NCBI RefSeq assembly: GCF_014041995.1 | Contig: NZ_CP059492.1 | Location: 434,001 to 498,000, forward strand | Source of the DNA: Changpingibacter yushuensis | GTDB lineage: Bacteria > Actinomycetota > Actinomycetes > Actinomycetales > Actinomycetaceae | DNA length: 64,000 nucleotides | Direction of reading: 5' to 3' | In this document: positions 7,976-18,592 of the stretch, one piece after another | Numbering within the stretch: the stretch's first letter is position 1 | Layout of the letters: every line of letters begins with the position of its first letter | Translations under genes and position numbers: made by a program | Notes under the pieces: model-generated | Database searches by the model: none | Seen by the model: only the letters and a program-made list of their open reading frames with translations | What the model was told of the DNA's origin: nothing

Positions 7976-8611
7976 CTATTCCTCCGAGGGTCGCTTGTGA
8001 GTCCACTGCTGCCTAGTCATCGTGTACAGGACACAGTGCTGAAGGTTATCCGGCAGCTCGGGATCCTCCACATCCATCTCAAACGTGAACCCTATTCGCT
8101 CCATGACGGCGATGCTGGGGGTGTTCTGGCTGACTGCCAGCGAACCGAGGATAGGGAGCCTCTCAATACCGAACGCGTAATCGCGTGCAGCAGTTGCGCC
8201 CTCAGTTGCTAAGCCTTGATGCCACGCCTCCTTGCGCAGCCGCCACCCGATCTCGAAACTCACCACGCCGTGACCGGTTTCTGGCACCACCGGATCCATG
8301 GGATGAATGCCAATGAAACCGAGGAAATCACCGGGCAGCAGGACGTCGTCGTCGGAATAGTGAATCGGCTGGCGGGCGGCAACTGCCCATAATCCGAAGC
8401 CGTTCTCAGCCAGGTATCTCTGATTGCGTACCGCCTGTTCCAGCGATTCCTCTTCAGAGAGCACCGACGGGAAGAACGATCTCACTTCGGGATCTGCATT
8501 CATCTCGATCCACGCACTGAGATCGGCTTCCTCCCAGCCGCGCAGGGTGAGCCGTTGCGTCTCAATTTCAAAGACGTCTGCGTTTTCGTTGAAGATACCG
8601 AGATCCGCCAC
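7976..8611 (-). CDS. GNAT N-acetyltransferase, RimJ/RimL type
   Basis: The 211-aa protein opens with the RimJ/L-like ETQRLTLRGWEEADL, has the beta-4 region GVVSFEIGWRLRKEAWHQGL and ends with SQNTPSIAVMERIGF, the pattern of Acetyltransf_3 members. These transfer an acetyl group from acetyl-CoA to an amine, such as a protein N-terminus or small molecule; the substrate is unknown. The GTG at 8611 with GGAAAGG 9 nt upstream is preferred. The frame continues 51 codons further up, but that part is Arg-rich and lacks family similarity, and it would overlap the start of the divergent TauE gene. Confidence 0.85.
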   Translation of the reverse strand: MADLGIFNENADVFEIETQRLTLRGWEEADLSAWIEMNADPEVRSFFPSVLSEEESLEQAVRNQRYLAENGFGLWAVAARQPIHYSDDDVLLPGDFLGFIGIHPMDPVVPETGHGVVSFEIGWRLRKEAWHQGLATEGATAARDYAFGIERLPILGSLAVSQNTPSIAVMERIGFTFEMDVEDPELPDNLQHCVLYTMTRQQWTHKRPSEE

Positions 8612-8697
8612 GTCGGGCCGCCTTTCCTTGTGATTCTCCCAATGGATTGATGCTACCGCGCGGCTTGGCGAATGCTGGGCGCGTATTCTGGAAAGCA

Positions 8698-9429
8698 ATG
8701 TTCTTCCTCCTCTTCTTGGCCGGCATCCTCGCGGGCATCGTCGGATACTTGGTGGGCCTCGCATCTTTGGTGAGCTATCCGGTTCTCATCGCCATTGGCA
8801 TCCCGCCGGTTCTGGCAAACACCTCAAACACAGTGGGGTTGCTTGGAGCTGGACTTGGATCGATTGCAAGCGCTTGGCGTCGCATCACCGCGATCGACGT
8901 CTATCCATTTGCTCCTCAAGCAATCGTGGGGCTCCTTGGGGGAGTCACTGGCGGGGTGCTTCTCTTGATCGCGGAGCCCGAGGTATTCGAAGCGATCGTG
9001 CCGTGGCTCGTGCTTCTCGCGACCGTTCTGGTGATCCTTAGCCCACGCATTAACGGCCGCATGACAAAGCGGCAGATTCCATTCTTAGCTTTCTTGATCA
9101 TCTTCTTGGCAATCGCAATCTACGGCGGTTACTTCGGTGCTGGCAGCGGTGTTCTGTTCTTTGCCTTGTGTATGTTGTGCACGCCGATGTCTGCACATGA
9201 GGCTGTACTCATGAAGACTCCGCTCATGTTCTTGGCGAACCTAGGTGCCTCGATCATCTTCATCGCCCGCGGTGAGGTGGATTGGGTGGTGGCACTTTCG
9301 GTCGGCGTAGGAACCTTCGTGGGAGGGTACTTGGGGCCCAAGGTCCAGCGCTGGATCTCTGAGACGGTCATGCGCTGGATGGTGATCGTGGGAGGGTTCG
9401 TGATGACTGTGTGGCTCCTCCTGAGGTGA
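8698..9429 (+). CDS. TauE/SafE-family sulfite/anion exporter
   Basis: The 243-aa protein is almost entirely hydrophobic, with about eight membrane helices in two TauE/SafE repeats. Each half contains a Gly-rich start (AGILAGIVGYLVGLAS; GGYFGAGSGVLFF) and an Asn-containing helix (LANTSNTVGLLGAG; MFLANLGASIIF). Family members export sulfite, sulfoacetate or related anions or take up sulfur compounds. The start at 8698 follows GGAAAGCA; the open frame upstream (from 8647) is not hydrophobic. It is divergent from the GNAT gene. Confidence 0.88.
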   Translation: MFFLLFLAGILAGIVGYLVGLASLVSYPVLIAIGIPPVLANTSNTVGLLGAGLGSIASAWRRITAIDVYPFAPQAIVGLLGGVTGGVLLLIAEPEVFEAIVPWLVLLATVLVILSPRINGRMTKRQIPFLAFLIIFLAIAIYGGYFGAGSGVLFFALCMLCTPMSAHEAVLMKTPLMFLANLGASIIFIARGEVDWVVALSVGVGTFVGGYLGPKVQRWISETVMRWMVIVGGFVMTVWLLLR

Positions 9430-9637
9430 AGTGGGGTACGCCAGGGAGCCTAGTGGTACGGCCGGCCGGGGTCCGGACGTGTGGCACGCATAGGGCCGGA
9501 AGTCCGGAACGCTGGCCTCGTGGTTCGTTTTGCCTGTGATCTGTACCCCCGCGCTGGTCTGATTACACGCTTGCGCGTTATGATTGTTGGGTTGCCTCGG
9601 CGAGGGAGCGCTGTGAAGTGACTCCGTTATCGACGCG

Positions 9638-9720
9638 GTGGGTATATCCATACCTGCGGTCATAGAGGCCAACGTCGCCCGGCCAAACGGCTCAGCGCCT
9701 GACAGAAAAGGAATACCCAC
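9638..9720 (+). promoter_or_regulatory. rplY leader with two mutually exclusive pairings
   Basis: GTGGGTAT (9638-9645) is exactly complementary to ATACCCAC (9713-9720), which sits between the AAAAGGA ribosome site and the rplY ATG. The same GGTAT (9641-9645) can instead pair locally with ATACC (9650-9654) over a 4-nt loop. One fold would occlude the start and the other would free it. L25 leaders elsewhere are autoregulatory. That this one is, is inference. Confidence 0.4.
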
Positions 9721-10341
9721 ATGGCACACAAGAACACCGCGATCTCGGCGCTTGTCCGCTCCGACTTCGGCAAGGGCGCATCGCGCCAACTTCGCCGTGA
9801 CGGCCGCATCCCGGCCGTTGCATACGGCCACAACGCTGATCCAATTCACCTTTCTTTCGATGGCCACGATATCTTCTTGGCCACCAAGGGCGTTTCCAAC
9901 GCGCTACTCAGCGTTGACCTCGAGGGTGAGACCGTGTTGGCACTGGTCAAGGCCATTCAGCGCAACCCACTCTCACGCAGCATTGAGCACGTTGATCTCC
10001 TGCGCGTCAGCCGCGATGAGAAGGTCGACGTCGAGGTCCCAGTCGAAGTTACTGGCGAATCCGCCAGCGGCACCATTCACACCATTGAGATGATGCACCT
10101 TCTGCTCAAGGCTCCCGCGATCGATATTCCGGAGTCCATCGTTATTGACGTCACCGGCCGCGAAGAGGGCGCTCACGTCACGATTGGTGACATTGACTTC
10201 CCTGAAGACGTGGTTTCCGAGCAGGATCCGTCAACCATCGTTGTAGTTATCGCCGCTCCTGAGGTTGACCTCGCTCTGGAGGCCGCTGACGCAGCAGCCG
10301 CATCAGCCGCATCTGCAGCTTCCGAAGCAGCCGCTGTGTGA
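9721..10341 (+). CDS. rplY: 50S ribosomal protein L25/general stress protein Ctc
   Basis: L25/Ctc binds 5S rRNA. The 206-aa protein is the long, two-domain form: an N-terminal 5S-binding domain (about 1-95, with RRDGRIPAVAYGH) and a C-terminal TL5 domain, ending in a low-complexity Ala/Ser/Glu tail of about 25 residues (AADAAAASAASAASEAAAV). Such tails are frequent in actinobacterial L25. AAAAGGA precedes the ATG. It stands alone between its leader and a strong hairpin terminator, with pth next. Confidence 0.95.
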   Translation: MAHKNTAISALVRSDFGKGASRQLRRDGRIPAVAYGHNADPIHLSFDGHDIFLATKGVSNALLSVDLEGETVLALVKAIQRNPLSRSIEHVDLLRVSRDEKVDVEVPVEVTGESASGTIHTIEMMHLLLKAPAIDIPESIVIDVTGREEGAHVTIGDIDFPEDVVSEQDPSTIVVVIAAPEVDLALEAADAAAASAASAASEAAAV

Positions 10342-10367
10342 TCTAGCGGTTTCGCAAACTTCATAGT

Positions 10368-10400
10368 GGGTGTGGCGTCCTTTTTGAGGACGCCACACCC
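10368..10400 (+). terminator. Hairpin terminator after rplY
   Basis: A perfect 13-bp stem (GGGTGTGGCGTCC and complement) has a TTTTTGA loop and is followed by ATCTT. It lies 27 bp past the rplY stop and separates rplY from pth. Confidence 0.8.
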
Positions 10401-10459
10401 ATCTTCACTGAAACATAGGTTTTGACCGAAAGGGGAGGCGCCTGCAGCGCCACTTGCTC

Positions 10460-11047
10460 ATGCACGTCGTCGTCGGCCTCGGAAATCCGGGCGCACAGTA
10501 TGCGAACACCAAGCACAATATCGGGCACATGGTGATCGATGAGTTCGCGTCCCGGGTAGGCTCCACGCTCAGCGCACACCGCTCCTCCAAGACCCATGCG
10601 ATGTCCACAAGAATCGGTGTGGCTCCGGGCCAGCCCGGTGAGCAGGTCATATTCGCAACCAGTGACTCCTACATGAACACCTCCGGTGGCCCGGTCAAGG
10701 CGCTCATGGCGTATTTCGATGTACCTACAGAACAGCTGATCGTCATTCATGATGATCTGGATCTGCCTTTCGGAACCCTCCGCCTCAAGCGAGGAGGAGG
10801 GGAAGGCGGCCACAATGGCTTGAAGTCCATTAGCCAGTCCCTCGGATCCAAGGATTACATCCGGCTTCGATTCGGGATTGGCCGCCCACCTGGCAGGCAA
10901 GACCCTGCCGACTACGTACTTAAGCCTTTCCCGGCCTCGGATCGCTCGGAGCTTCAACTGCTCATTGGGCAAGCTGCTGACGCGGTTGAAGACGTGCTGT
11001 TGCATGGTCTGCAAGCTGCCCAACTCAAGCTTCATACCTCGAACTAA
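10460..11047 (+). CDS. pth: Peptidyl-tRNA hydrolase
   Basis: Pth frees tRNA from peptidyl-tRNAs that drop off ribosomes. The 195-aa protein has the family signature VVGLGNPGAQY, the catalytic His in TKHNIGHM (about 20-24), SYMNTSGGPV, the IHDDLDLPFG motif and RFGIGRPPG. The ATG at 10460 is chosen; a TTG two codons earlier is open. The nearest Shine-Dalgarno, AGGGGAGG (10431-10438), is 21 nt away, but a hairpin GGCGC-CTGCA-GCGCC (10437-10451) lies between and could shorten the distance. It ends 13 bp before mfd, so the two are probably co-transcribed. Confidence 0.95.
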   Translation: MHVVVGLGNPGAQYANTKHNIGHMVIDEFASRVGSTLSAHRSSKTHAMSTRIGVAPGQPGEQVIFATSDSYMNTSGGPVKALMAYFDVPTEQLIVIHDDLDLPFGTLRLKRGGGEGGHNGLKSISQSLGSKDYIRLRFGIGRPPGRQDPADYVLKPFPASDRSELQLLIGQAADAVEDVLLHGLQAAQLKLHTSN

Positions 11048-11060
11048 CTCGAAGGAACAG

Positions 11061-14000
11061 ATGGACCTGCGTCCCATTCTTACCTATGTTGCCAATGACA
11101 AAGCGCTGGCTGAGGCGATGGCAGATGGTGGCGACCGCCGTGACATCGCTATGCCGCGCGGAGTCATTCCGCCCGCTCTCGCGTACTTCGTCTCAGGCGA
11201 TGACGCGAGGCCCACGGATCACGCAAAAACCGGCCCACTTCATGTGGCCGTGACCGCCACCGGCCGCGGAGCTGAGGAACTGGCCGGAGCGCTGCGGGCC
11301 TACTTGCCCCAAGGGTCAGTGGACATCTTTCCGTCATGGGAGACTCTGCCTCATGAACGCCTTTCGCCACGATCAGACACGGTAGCCCAGCGCCTCCTTG
11401 TTCTGCGGCGCCTCGCACATCCTGAGGAGTTTGCCCCGCTGGCCGTCTTGGTGATGCCGGTTCGCGCACTTCTCCAGCCCATCACGGCGGACCTTGGCGA
11501 ACTGAAACCGGTTCGCGTGCGGGTGGGCGACCGCGTCAACCTTGAGCAGCTTGAGAACGATCTGGTCGATGCCGCCTATTCACGCGTGGACATGATTGAG
11601 CGCCGCGGTGAGTTTGCCGTTCGTGGCGGAATCATTGACATCTTTGCACCGACGGACGCGCACCCGCGCCGGGTTGAGCTCTTTGGCGACGAAGTGGATG
11701 AGATTCGCACGTTTGCCATTGCTGATCAGCGTTCACTTGAGAGTGTTGATGAAGTTTACGCCACTCCCTGCCGCGAAATTCGCCTAACACCGCAGGTGCG
11801 CAAGCGTGCAGATGCGCTCATCGCTACTCTGCCGGGCGCGGTGGATATGCTCGCCTCCATCAGCCAAGGTATTGCGCCAGAGGGCATGGAATCATTGGCA
11901 CCGGCCCTCGTTGAGAAGATGGTCTCCGTAAGTTCCACCTTCCCACGCGGCTCTCGCGTGTGTGTGGTGGAGCCTGAACGCGTCACCCAGCGCGCCGAAT
12001 CCCTCATAGCAACCACCGAGGAGTTTCTAGCCGCCGCGTGGTCCTCCGCCGCAGCTGGCGCACAGGTACCGATCGACGTCGACGCCGCATCCTTCGCCAC
12101 TCTTCCCGATACGCGCAAAGAGGTTCTGGCCTCACGTGGTGCATGGTGGACTCTTGGTGGCTTTGCCCGGGATGATGAGACATCAGATTTCGCCTCCGCG
12201 GTTCACGCCCGTGAGCCGCTCAGGTTCCTCGGCAAAGTTGATGAGGGCATCGCCGCGATTGGCCACCATGCATCAAACGCGTGGCGCGTGGTTCTAGCGG
12301 TGGAAGGGCCAGGCTTGGGCCGCCGCATGCGCGAGCAACTCGAGGAGGCCGGAGTTCCCGCCACCTACGTAGAAGACCTTCCACGGCAGTTAGATCCCGG
12401 TCTGTGCTACGTCACCGCTGCGCCAATTGCCTCTGGTTTTGTGATGGAAGAGTACCGTTTCGCCGTGTTCGCGGCGGCCGACATCATGGGGCGCGGTGGT
12501 TCATCAACCCGGGACATGCGCAAGATGCCAGCTCGGCGCAAAGCCACCGTTGATCCACTCGCCTTGAAGCCGGGTGACTACATTGTTCATGATCGCCACG
12601 GCGTGGGCCGGTTCGTCAAGATGGCGAAGCGTTCTATAGGTGCAAACAAGGAGACACAACGCGAGTACGTTGTGGTCGAATACGCATCAACAAAACGCAA
12701 CGCTCCGCCCGATCAGTTGTGGATCCCGACCGACTCTTTGGACCAGATCTCCAAGTATTCCGGCGGCGAAGCGCCCCCCCTCAACAAAATGGGCGGTTCG
12801 GATTGGGAGAAGACCAAGAACAAGGCGCGCGCGGCAACCAAACAGATCGCGTCCGAACTGGTGCGGCTCTATGCGCAGCGTCAGGCGTCCAAGGGCTTCG
12901 CATTCTCCCCGGATACTCCGTGGCAGCGCGAGCTAGAGGACGCTTTCGCGTACGTCGAGACTCCAGATCAGCTTCATACCATTGATGAAGTCAAGGCTGA
13001 TATGGAAAAGCCTATCCCGATGGATCGTCTGATCTCCGGCGACGTCGGATACGGCAAGACAGAGATCGCAGTGCGCGCCGCGTTCAAAGCAGCGCAAGAC
13101 GGTAAGCAGGTTGCCGTGCTGGTTCCCACCACACTGTTGGTCCAGCAACACCTAGAGACCTTCACGGAACGATACTCTGGTTTTCCCGTGCGTTTGGCTG
13201 CTCTGAGCCGTTTCCAGTCAGAGAAAGAGTCGCAGGAAGTCCTCGCAGGACTGACCGATGGCACAATCGATGTTGTGATCGGAACCCATCGACTCTTGAC
13301 CGGGAGTGTGCGTTTCAAGAATCTGGGGCTTGTCATCATCGACGAAGAACAGCGGTTTGGCGTGGAACACAAGGAAACGCTCAAGCAGATGTACCCAACC
13401 ATTGATGTGCTCTCTATGTCCGCCACACCCATTCCGCGCACACTAGAAATGGCCGTGACAGGTGTACGGGAAATGTCCACCTTGGCCACTCCACCCGAGG
13501 AGCGCCATCCCGTTCTCACATATGTGGGAGCCCGCGAAGACAAACAGATTATTGCTGCGATTCGCCGCGAACTGCTGCGTGATGGCCAAGTATTTTATGT
13601 TCACAACCGTGTGAATGACATGTCAAAGGTATCGGCTCACCTTCATGAGCTGGTGCCGGAAGCTCGCATAGGGGTTGCCCATGGAAAGATGGGCGAACAT
13701 CAGCTTGAAGGGGTCATTCAACAGTTCTGGGATAAAGAAGTTGATGTGCTGGTATGTACCACGATCGTCGAAACAGGCCTAGACATCTCCAACGCGAACA
13801 CTCTGATCGTGGAGGACGCGGATAAGTTTGGACTCTCCCAACTGCACCAGCTTCGTGGACGCGTAGGACGCGGCCGGGAAAGGGCCTATGCCTACTTCCT
13901 CTACCAGCCGGATCGCACCATGACGGAGACGGCACTTGAGCGTTTGCGCACGATTGCTGCCAACACTGATCTGGGAGCCGGAATCCAAGTCGCGATGAAG

Positions 14001-14624
14001 GATTTGGAGATCCGTGGAGCCGGCAACATGCTGGGCGGCGAGCAGTCGGGTCAGATTGCGGGGGTTGGCTTTGACCTTTACGTGCGGATGGTCTCTGAGG
14101 CCGTGGCGAAGCTGCGGCCGGGATCGTCTCACACTGAGGAGGAGCCTGCGGACGTGCGCATCGAGTTGCCCATTGACGCGTTCCTTCCGGAATCCTATGT
14201 TCCTTCTGAGCGTCTCAGGCTCGAGATCTACGCGAAGATCGCGGCCTGCCAGAATGAGGACGAACGGGCATCGGTGCGGGATGAGCTTCTTGACCGATAT
14301 GGACCAATACCGATGGAAGCGGAGCGGCTCTTCAAGATCTCGCACCTGCGGGAGACCTGCCGACGGGCAGGAATTGAGGAAGTCACGCAAGCCGGTCGCA
14401 ACATCCGGTTTGCACCGGTTCAGCTGACCGACTCACGCCAAGCGCGCCTCAAACGGTTGTTCCCAGGCGCGATGGCCAAGCCTGCCATTCGAGTCATCAT
14501 GGTGCCATTGCCCAACAACACTCGCCGAATGGGTGAAGCACTCAATGTTGAGAACGAGAAGCTCGTTGACTGGGTGGAAGCTGTGATGGAAGCGGTCTTT
14601 ATCGCAAGTATTGGGCAGAATTAG
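11061..14624 (+). CDS. mfd: Transcription-repair coupling factor
   Basis: Mfd pushes stalled RNA polymerase off lesions and recruits UvrA. The 1187-aa protein has the UvrB-like N-terminal region, an RNA polymerase-interacting CarD-like domain from about 500 (LKPGDYIVHDRHGVGRFV), then a RecG-like SF2 motor with Walker A GDVGYGKTE (about 659-667), DEEQ (about 760), SATPIPRTLEMA and QLRGRVGRG. A C-terminal TRCF domain follows. GAAGGA precedes the ATG. Length is normal. It sits 13 bp after pth. Confidence 0.97.
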   Translation: MDLRPILTYVANDKALAEAMADGGDRRDIAMPRGVIPPALAYFVSGDDARPTDHAKTGPLHVAVTATGRGAEELAGALRAYLPQGSVDIFPSWETLPHERLSPRSDTVAQRLLVLRRLAHPEEFAPLAVLVMPVRALLQPITADLGELKPVRVRVGDRVNLEQLENDLVDAAYSRVDMIERRGEFAVRGGIIDIFAPTDAHPRRVELFGDEVDEIRTFAIADQRSLESVDEVYATPCREIRLTPQVRKRADALIATLPGAVDMLASISQGIAPEGMESLAPALVEKMVSVSSTFPRGSRVCVVEPERVTQRAESLIATTEEFLAAAWSSAAAGAQVPIDVDAASFATLPDTRKEVLASRGAWWTLGGFARDDETSDFASAVHAREPLRFLGKVDEGIAAIGHHASNAWRVVLAVEGPGLGRRMREQLEEAGVPATYVEDLPRQLDPGLCYVTAAPIASGFVMEEYRFAVFAAADIMGRGGSSTRDMRKMPARRKATVDPLALKPGDYIVHDRHGVGRFVKMAKRSIGANKETQREYVVVEYASTKRNAPPDQLWIPTDSLDQISKYSGGEAPPLNKMGGSDWEKTKNKARAATKQIASELVRLYAQRQASKGFAFSPDTPWQRELEDAFAYVETPDQLHTIDEVKADMEKPIPMDRLISGDVGYGKTEIAVRAAFKAAQDGKQVAVLVPTTLLVQQHLETFTERYSGFPVRLAALSRFQSEKESQEVLAGLTDGTIDVVIGTHRLLTGSVRFKNLGLVIIDEEQRFGVEHKETLKQMYPTIDVLSMSATPIPRTLEMAVTGVREMSTLATPPEERHPVLTYVGAREDKQIIAAIRRELLRDGQVFYVHNRVNDMSKVSAHLHELVPEARIGVAHGKMGEHQLEGVIQQFWDKEVDVLVCTTIVETGLDISNANTLIVEDADKFGLSQLHQLRGRVGRGRERAYAYFLYQPDRTMTETALERLRTIAANTDLGAGIQVAMKDLEIRGAGNMLGGEQSGQIAGVGFDLYVRMVSEAVAKLRPGSSHTEEEPADVRIELPIDAFLPESYVPSERLRLEIYAKIAACQNEDERASVRDELLDRYGPIPMEAERLFKISHLRETCRRAGIEEVTQAGRNIRFAPVQLTDSRQARLKRLFPGAMAKPAIRVIMVPLPNNTRRMGEALNVENEKLVDWVEAVMEAVFIASIGQN

Positions 14625-14690
14625 TAGTATTAGCAGGGTTGTGATCTATGCTCAAGGGCGGACGAACTTCTCATCAGGAATAGAGGAAGC

Positions 14691-15200
14691 ATGACGAAAA
14701 AGCTTGCAGTCGCAGGAGCGGCATTGTTAGCTATGGGTCTGCTGGCTGGCTGTACGTCGCAGTCCGGGGCCGCAGTGATTGTCAATGGCACCACGATCTC
14801 AGAGCAAGAGGTCAACGATCTGGCTTCAGAGATCGCAGGTGCTGGCGGGTCGCGGCTGAACGCCCTGAATATCGGCGTGACCGTTGCCGGTGCCAAGCCG
14901 ATTCTGGCGGGTTATTCGGATGTGGTCACTGATGACTACAAGTCCGCAGCAATCGCTAATTGCTCCACCACTGTGGGTGTTGAGGCCAACGAGGCTTCTT
15001 CTTCGCTTCTCAAGGATTACTGCGTCATCATGCAGTTGGCGACTGACAACTCGGATTTCTACGACGAAGCCAATCAAGCACTCACAAGCCCGGACATCGA
15101 ACTGAACCCGCGTTACGGCGATCTGACTAGCGACACCGGTTTGCCGGCCTTCCTTTCCACCGATGACCGTTCTGCGCCCACGTCGGACGCAACCAACTAG
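14691..15200 (+). CDS. Lipoprotein with SurA-N-like region
   Basis: The 169-aa precursor begins MTKKLAVAGAALLAMGLL and then AGC, a clear lipobox with modification at Cys21. The mature part starts AAVIVNGTTISEQEVNDLA, the opening seen in SurA/PrsA N-terminal chaperone domains, but no parvulin PPIase domain follows and two further cysteines occur. It would be a membrane-anchored surface lipoprotein. It lies between mfd and eno, where related actinobacteria also have a lipoprotein gene (and often mazG, absent here). Chaperone function is inferred. Confidence 0.78.
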   Translation: MTKKLAVAGAALLAMGLLAGCTSQSGAAVIVNGTTISEQEVNDLASEIAGAGGSRLNALNIGVTVAGAKPILAGYSDVVTDDYKSAAIANCSTTVGVEANEASSSLLKDYCVIMQLATDNSDFYDEANQALTSPDIELNPRYGDLTSDTGLPAFLSTDDRSAPTSDATN

Positions 15201-15414
15201 GACCTGACCACGTTGGGGTCTGTTTGCCGAACGCAAACTCCATTGGCGAATGCGTGGATTTAGCGAGTGCCGAAGGTCCCTCAACGATTGCATTGGTCAC
15301 GTTGCTCTTGGCGAAATGATGTTCAAAGGAAGCTTCTGGGCTAACGCGATGACGTGTTTTAGGCGACAATAGTTCTTGGCGGGTGTTTTGCCCGTGCAGG
15401 TATGGCCAACTTAG

Positions 15415-16722
<1,308 letters not shown>

Positions 16723-16744
16723 TAGCTCTTATTGAGTAATCTGG

Positions 16745-16776
16745 ACGAATGCCGGCCCGTCAGGGCCGGCATTCGT
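16745..16776 (+). terminator. Hairpin terminator after eno
   Basis: A perfect 14-bp stem (ACGAATGCCGGCCC and complement) closes a GTCA tetraloop 22 bp past the eno stop. The 3' side continues CGTCGT without a T run. Confidence 0.85.
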
Positions 16777-16812
16777 CGTCAGTAGGTAAAGGCGCGCTAC
16801 GAGCTTGGGAGG

Positions 16813-16851
16813 AGGCACATCATGAGCTCGCGGAGAGGCACATCATGAGCT
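16813..16851. repeat. Two direct repeats of a 16-mer
   Basis: AGGCACATCATGAGCT occurs at 16813-16828 and 16836-16851, a 23-bp period, in the eno-ftsB gap. It looks like a small tandem duplication with no assigned function. Confidence 0.8.
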
Positions 16852-16955
16852 GGGGGAGTTGCGCGCTGATGGTGTGAGGAGCCACGAGGTGGATGTACTG
16901 GGCCGCGGCCAGTCGCTGACCCGTCCTTTCAGACGAAGCAACTAGAATCCTTCAT

Positions 16956-17993
16956 ATGACCGTCCGCCGCCCTCAAACTCCTGGATCGCATTCGTCGGGT
17001 TCCGAACACCCACGTGGGCGCGATCAGGCGCGCCCTGCGAAGGTGGCAAGCAAGCAGGGAGGCAAAACGTCAGGGGAGAACCGGCAAGGTTCGCAACAGT
17101 CTCCGGCTTCGGAGAAATCCGCGGCGCCGCACCGTCAACGTGCCGCTGACCGGCCGCAAGCTCAGCAACGTGAGCACACGGCTGATCGCACATCTTCCTC
17201 CCCAAGTGGTTCGGCTCCTCGCGTGTCCGGCCGTCCAGCGTCCAAGCGCACGGATTCGGGCCGCCCGTCAACACCTCGCGCAGGTGCTTCCCGTCCCTCA
17301 TCCCCACGGTCAAAGACTTCTCACCCCGCAGGCTCACGTTCTGCCAACCGAACCAGCGCGAATGTGGCGCCGTCGCGGCGGCCCGCTCAGCCGGATCCAG
17401 ACAAACGTGAACGCCCGCAGAGGATGGGCACAAAGCGCTCCATCTTCATCCATGGCAGGAACGGTGGACGCCAGTTCTCGTTGCGGCTACTCGTGGTCGG
17501 CCTTTTCGCTCTGATGGCCGTGATTATCGTGGCACCTACGTTCGTACGCTACCTCGATCGTCAACAAGAGGTTGCTCAGGCTCGGGCGGATCTCACCCAG
17601 GCGCAGGATACTGTGACGGAACTGGAGCGCGAACTGAGCCTGTGGAACGACGAAGATTTCGTCAAGGCGCAAGCCCGCGAACGACTTGGTTACGTCATGC
17701 CCGGTGAGACTCTGTACGTGGTGAGTGACTCGGGGGAGGGCACGGCTCAGGAACAACTCGAATCCCGTGTTGCGGAAGTCAACCGGGATCGGCGTGCGGC
17801 CACTCCCTGGTTCGTCACCATGTGGGACTCGATCACTGTTGCCGGGCAATCAGGTGATGAGCAGGATAACTCGAGCAATGCACCTGTACTCACGCCGGAT
17901 GGCACCACCACCACGGCGCCGTCGGCTTCAGAACCGGCAACTGATCCGAGCACAACAACGTCAACCCCAACTATCGAGGAATCCAATGGCTGA
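16956..17993 (+). CDS. FtsB/DivIC-like septum formation initiator with long basic N-terminus
   Basis: FtsB/DivIC proteins form part of the FtsQBL complex that activates septal cell-wall synthesis. The 345-aa protein has a Ser/Pro/Arg/Gln-rich cytoplasmic region (about 1-165) with no fold apparent. One membrane helix follows (about 176-196, LRLLVVGLFALMAVIIVAPT), then a coiled coil (about 200-235) and the family motif DEDFVKAQARERLGYVMPGE. A Thr/Ser/Pro-rich tail ends it. The TM and coil identify the family; the long flanks are usual in actinobacteria. Its stop lies 8 nt inside the DUF501 gene, and the order eno-divIC-DUF501-ppx is conserved. Confidence 0.88.
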   Translation: MTVRRPQTPGSHSSGSEHPRGRDQARPAKVASKQGGKTSGENRQGSQQSPASEKSAAPHRQRAADRPQAQQREHTADRTSSSPSGSAPRVSGRPASKRTDSGRPSTPRAGASRPSSPRSKTSHPAGSRSANRTSANVAPSRRPAQPDPDKRERPQRMGTKRSIFIHGRNGGRQFSLRLLVVGLFALMAVIIVAPTFVRYLDRQQEVAQARADLTQAQDTVTELERELSLWNDEDFVKAQARERLGYVMPGETLYVVSDSGEGTAQEQLESRVAEVNRDRRAATPWFVTMWDSITVAGQSGDEQDNSSNAPVLTPDGTTTTAPSASEPATDPSTTTSTPTIEESNG

Positions 17994-18582
17994 TCTGAAC
18001 TCAGAATCGAATGCGAATCACGGAGCTACCCGGCCCGTGCTGAGTCCAGATGAGGTCACAGCCGAGCTGCTCACGCAGGTTGCTGCGAATGCCACGCCTG
18101 TGGCAGGGCATGACGTTGCAGTCATTGAGGAGCAACTCGGGCGCGTGCCGCGCGGGCTGGTAGGTGTGGGAGCGCGGTGTGCGTGCGGCAAGCCCGCCGT
18201 CACGGTCACTCTTCCTCGCTTGCCCGATGGTTCGCCGTTCCCAACGGTCTTCTATCTCAGTCTGCCCTACCTTGTCCGCGAAGCCTCGCGCTTGGAGGCA
18301 GACGGTGTCATGGCAGAGCTCAACGATCGGCTGTCTGAGCAGCCGGATCTCGCTGCTGCTCATGCCGCGGCGCATGAGAGCTACGTGGCGCGCCGCCGGA
18401 TCTTGGGTGACGTAGAAGAGATCGCCCACGTTTCCGCTGGTGGGATGCCTAGCCGCGTCAAGTGCCTGCACGCCATGGTGGGTTATTCACTGAGCGCAGG
18501 GCCGGGCGTATGTCCAATCGGCGATATCGCACTTTCGATGATCGGGTGGGACGATTCGGTCTGCCATTGCGACCAAGCCTAA
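17986..18582 (+). CDS. DUF501 family protein
   Basis: The 198-aa protein has the DUF501 traits: an N-terminal EEQLGRVPRGLVGVGARCACG segment, TLPRLPDGSPFPTVFYLSLP, and conserved cysteines near the end (VKCLHAMVGY, GVCPIGD, SVCHCD). The five or so cysteines suggest metal binding. Function is unknown. The ATG at 17986 follows GAGGAATCC and overlaps the ftsB end by 8 nt, so the two are coupled; ppx starts 10 bp later. The longer open frame from 17725 is a shadow of ftsB. Confidence 0.9.
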   Translation: MADLNSESNANHGATRPVLSPDEVTAELLTQVAANATPVAGHDVAVIEEQLGRVPRGLVGVGARCACGKPAVTVTLPRLPDGSPFPTVFYLSLPYLVREASRLEADGVMAELNDRLSEQPDLAAAHAAAHESYVARRRILGDVEEIAHVSAGGMPSRVKCLHAMVGYSLSAGPGVCPIGDIALSMIGWDDSVCHCDQA

Positions 18583-18592
18583 AGTTGATCCC

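Noticed and set aside
9241-9867. Minus-strand ORF over the TauE end and rplY start
   Set aside because: Antisense shadow spanning two confident genes, with no family motif.
10878-11060. Longer Mfd N-terminus
   Set aside because: It is the shifted frame of pth; family similarity starts at the ATG at 11061 behind GAAGGA.
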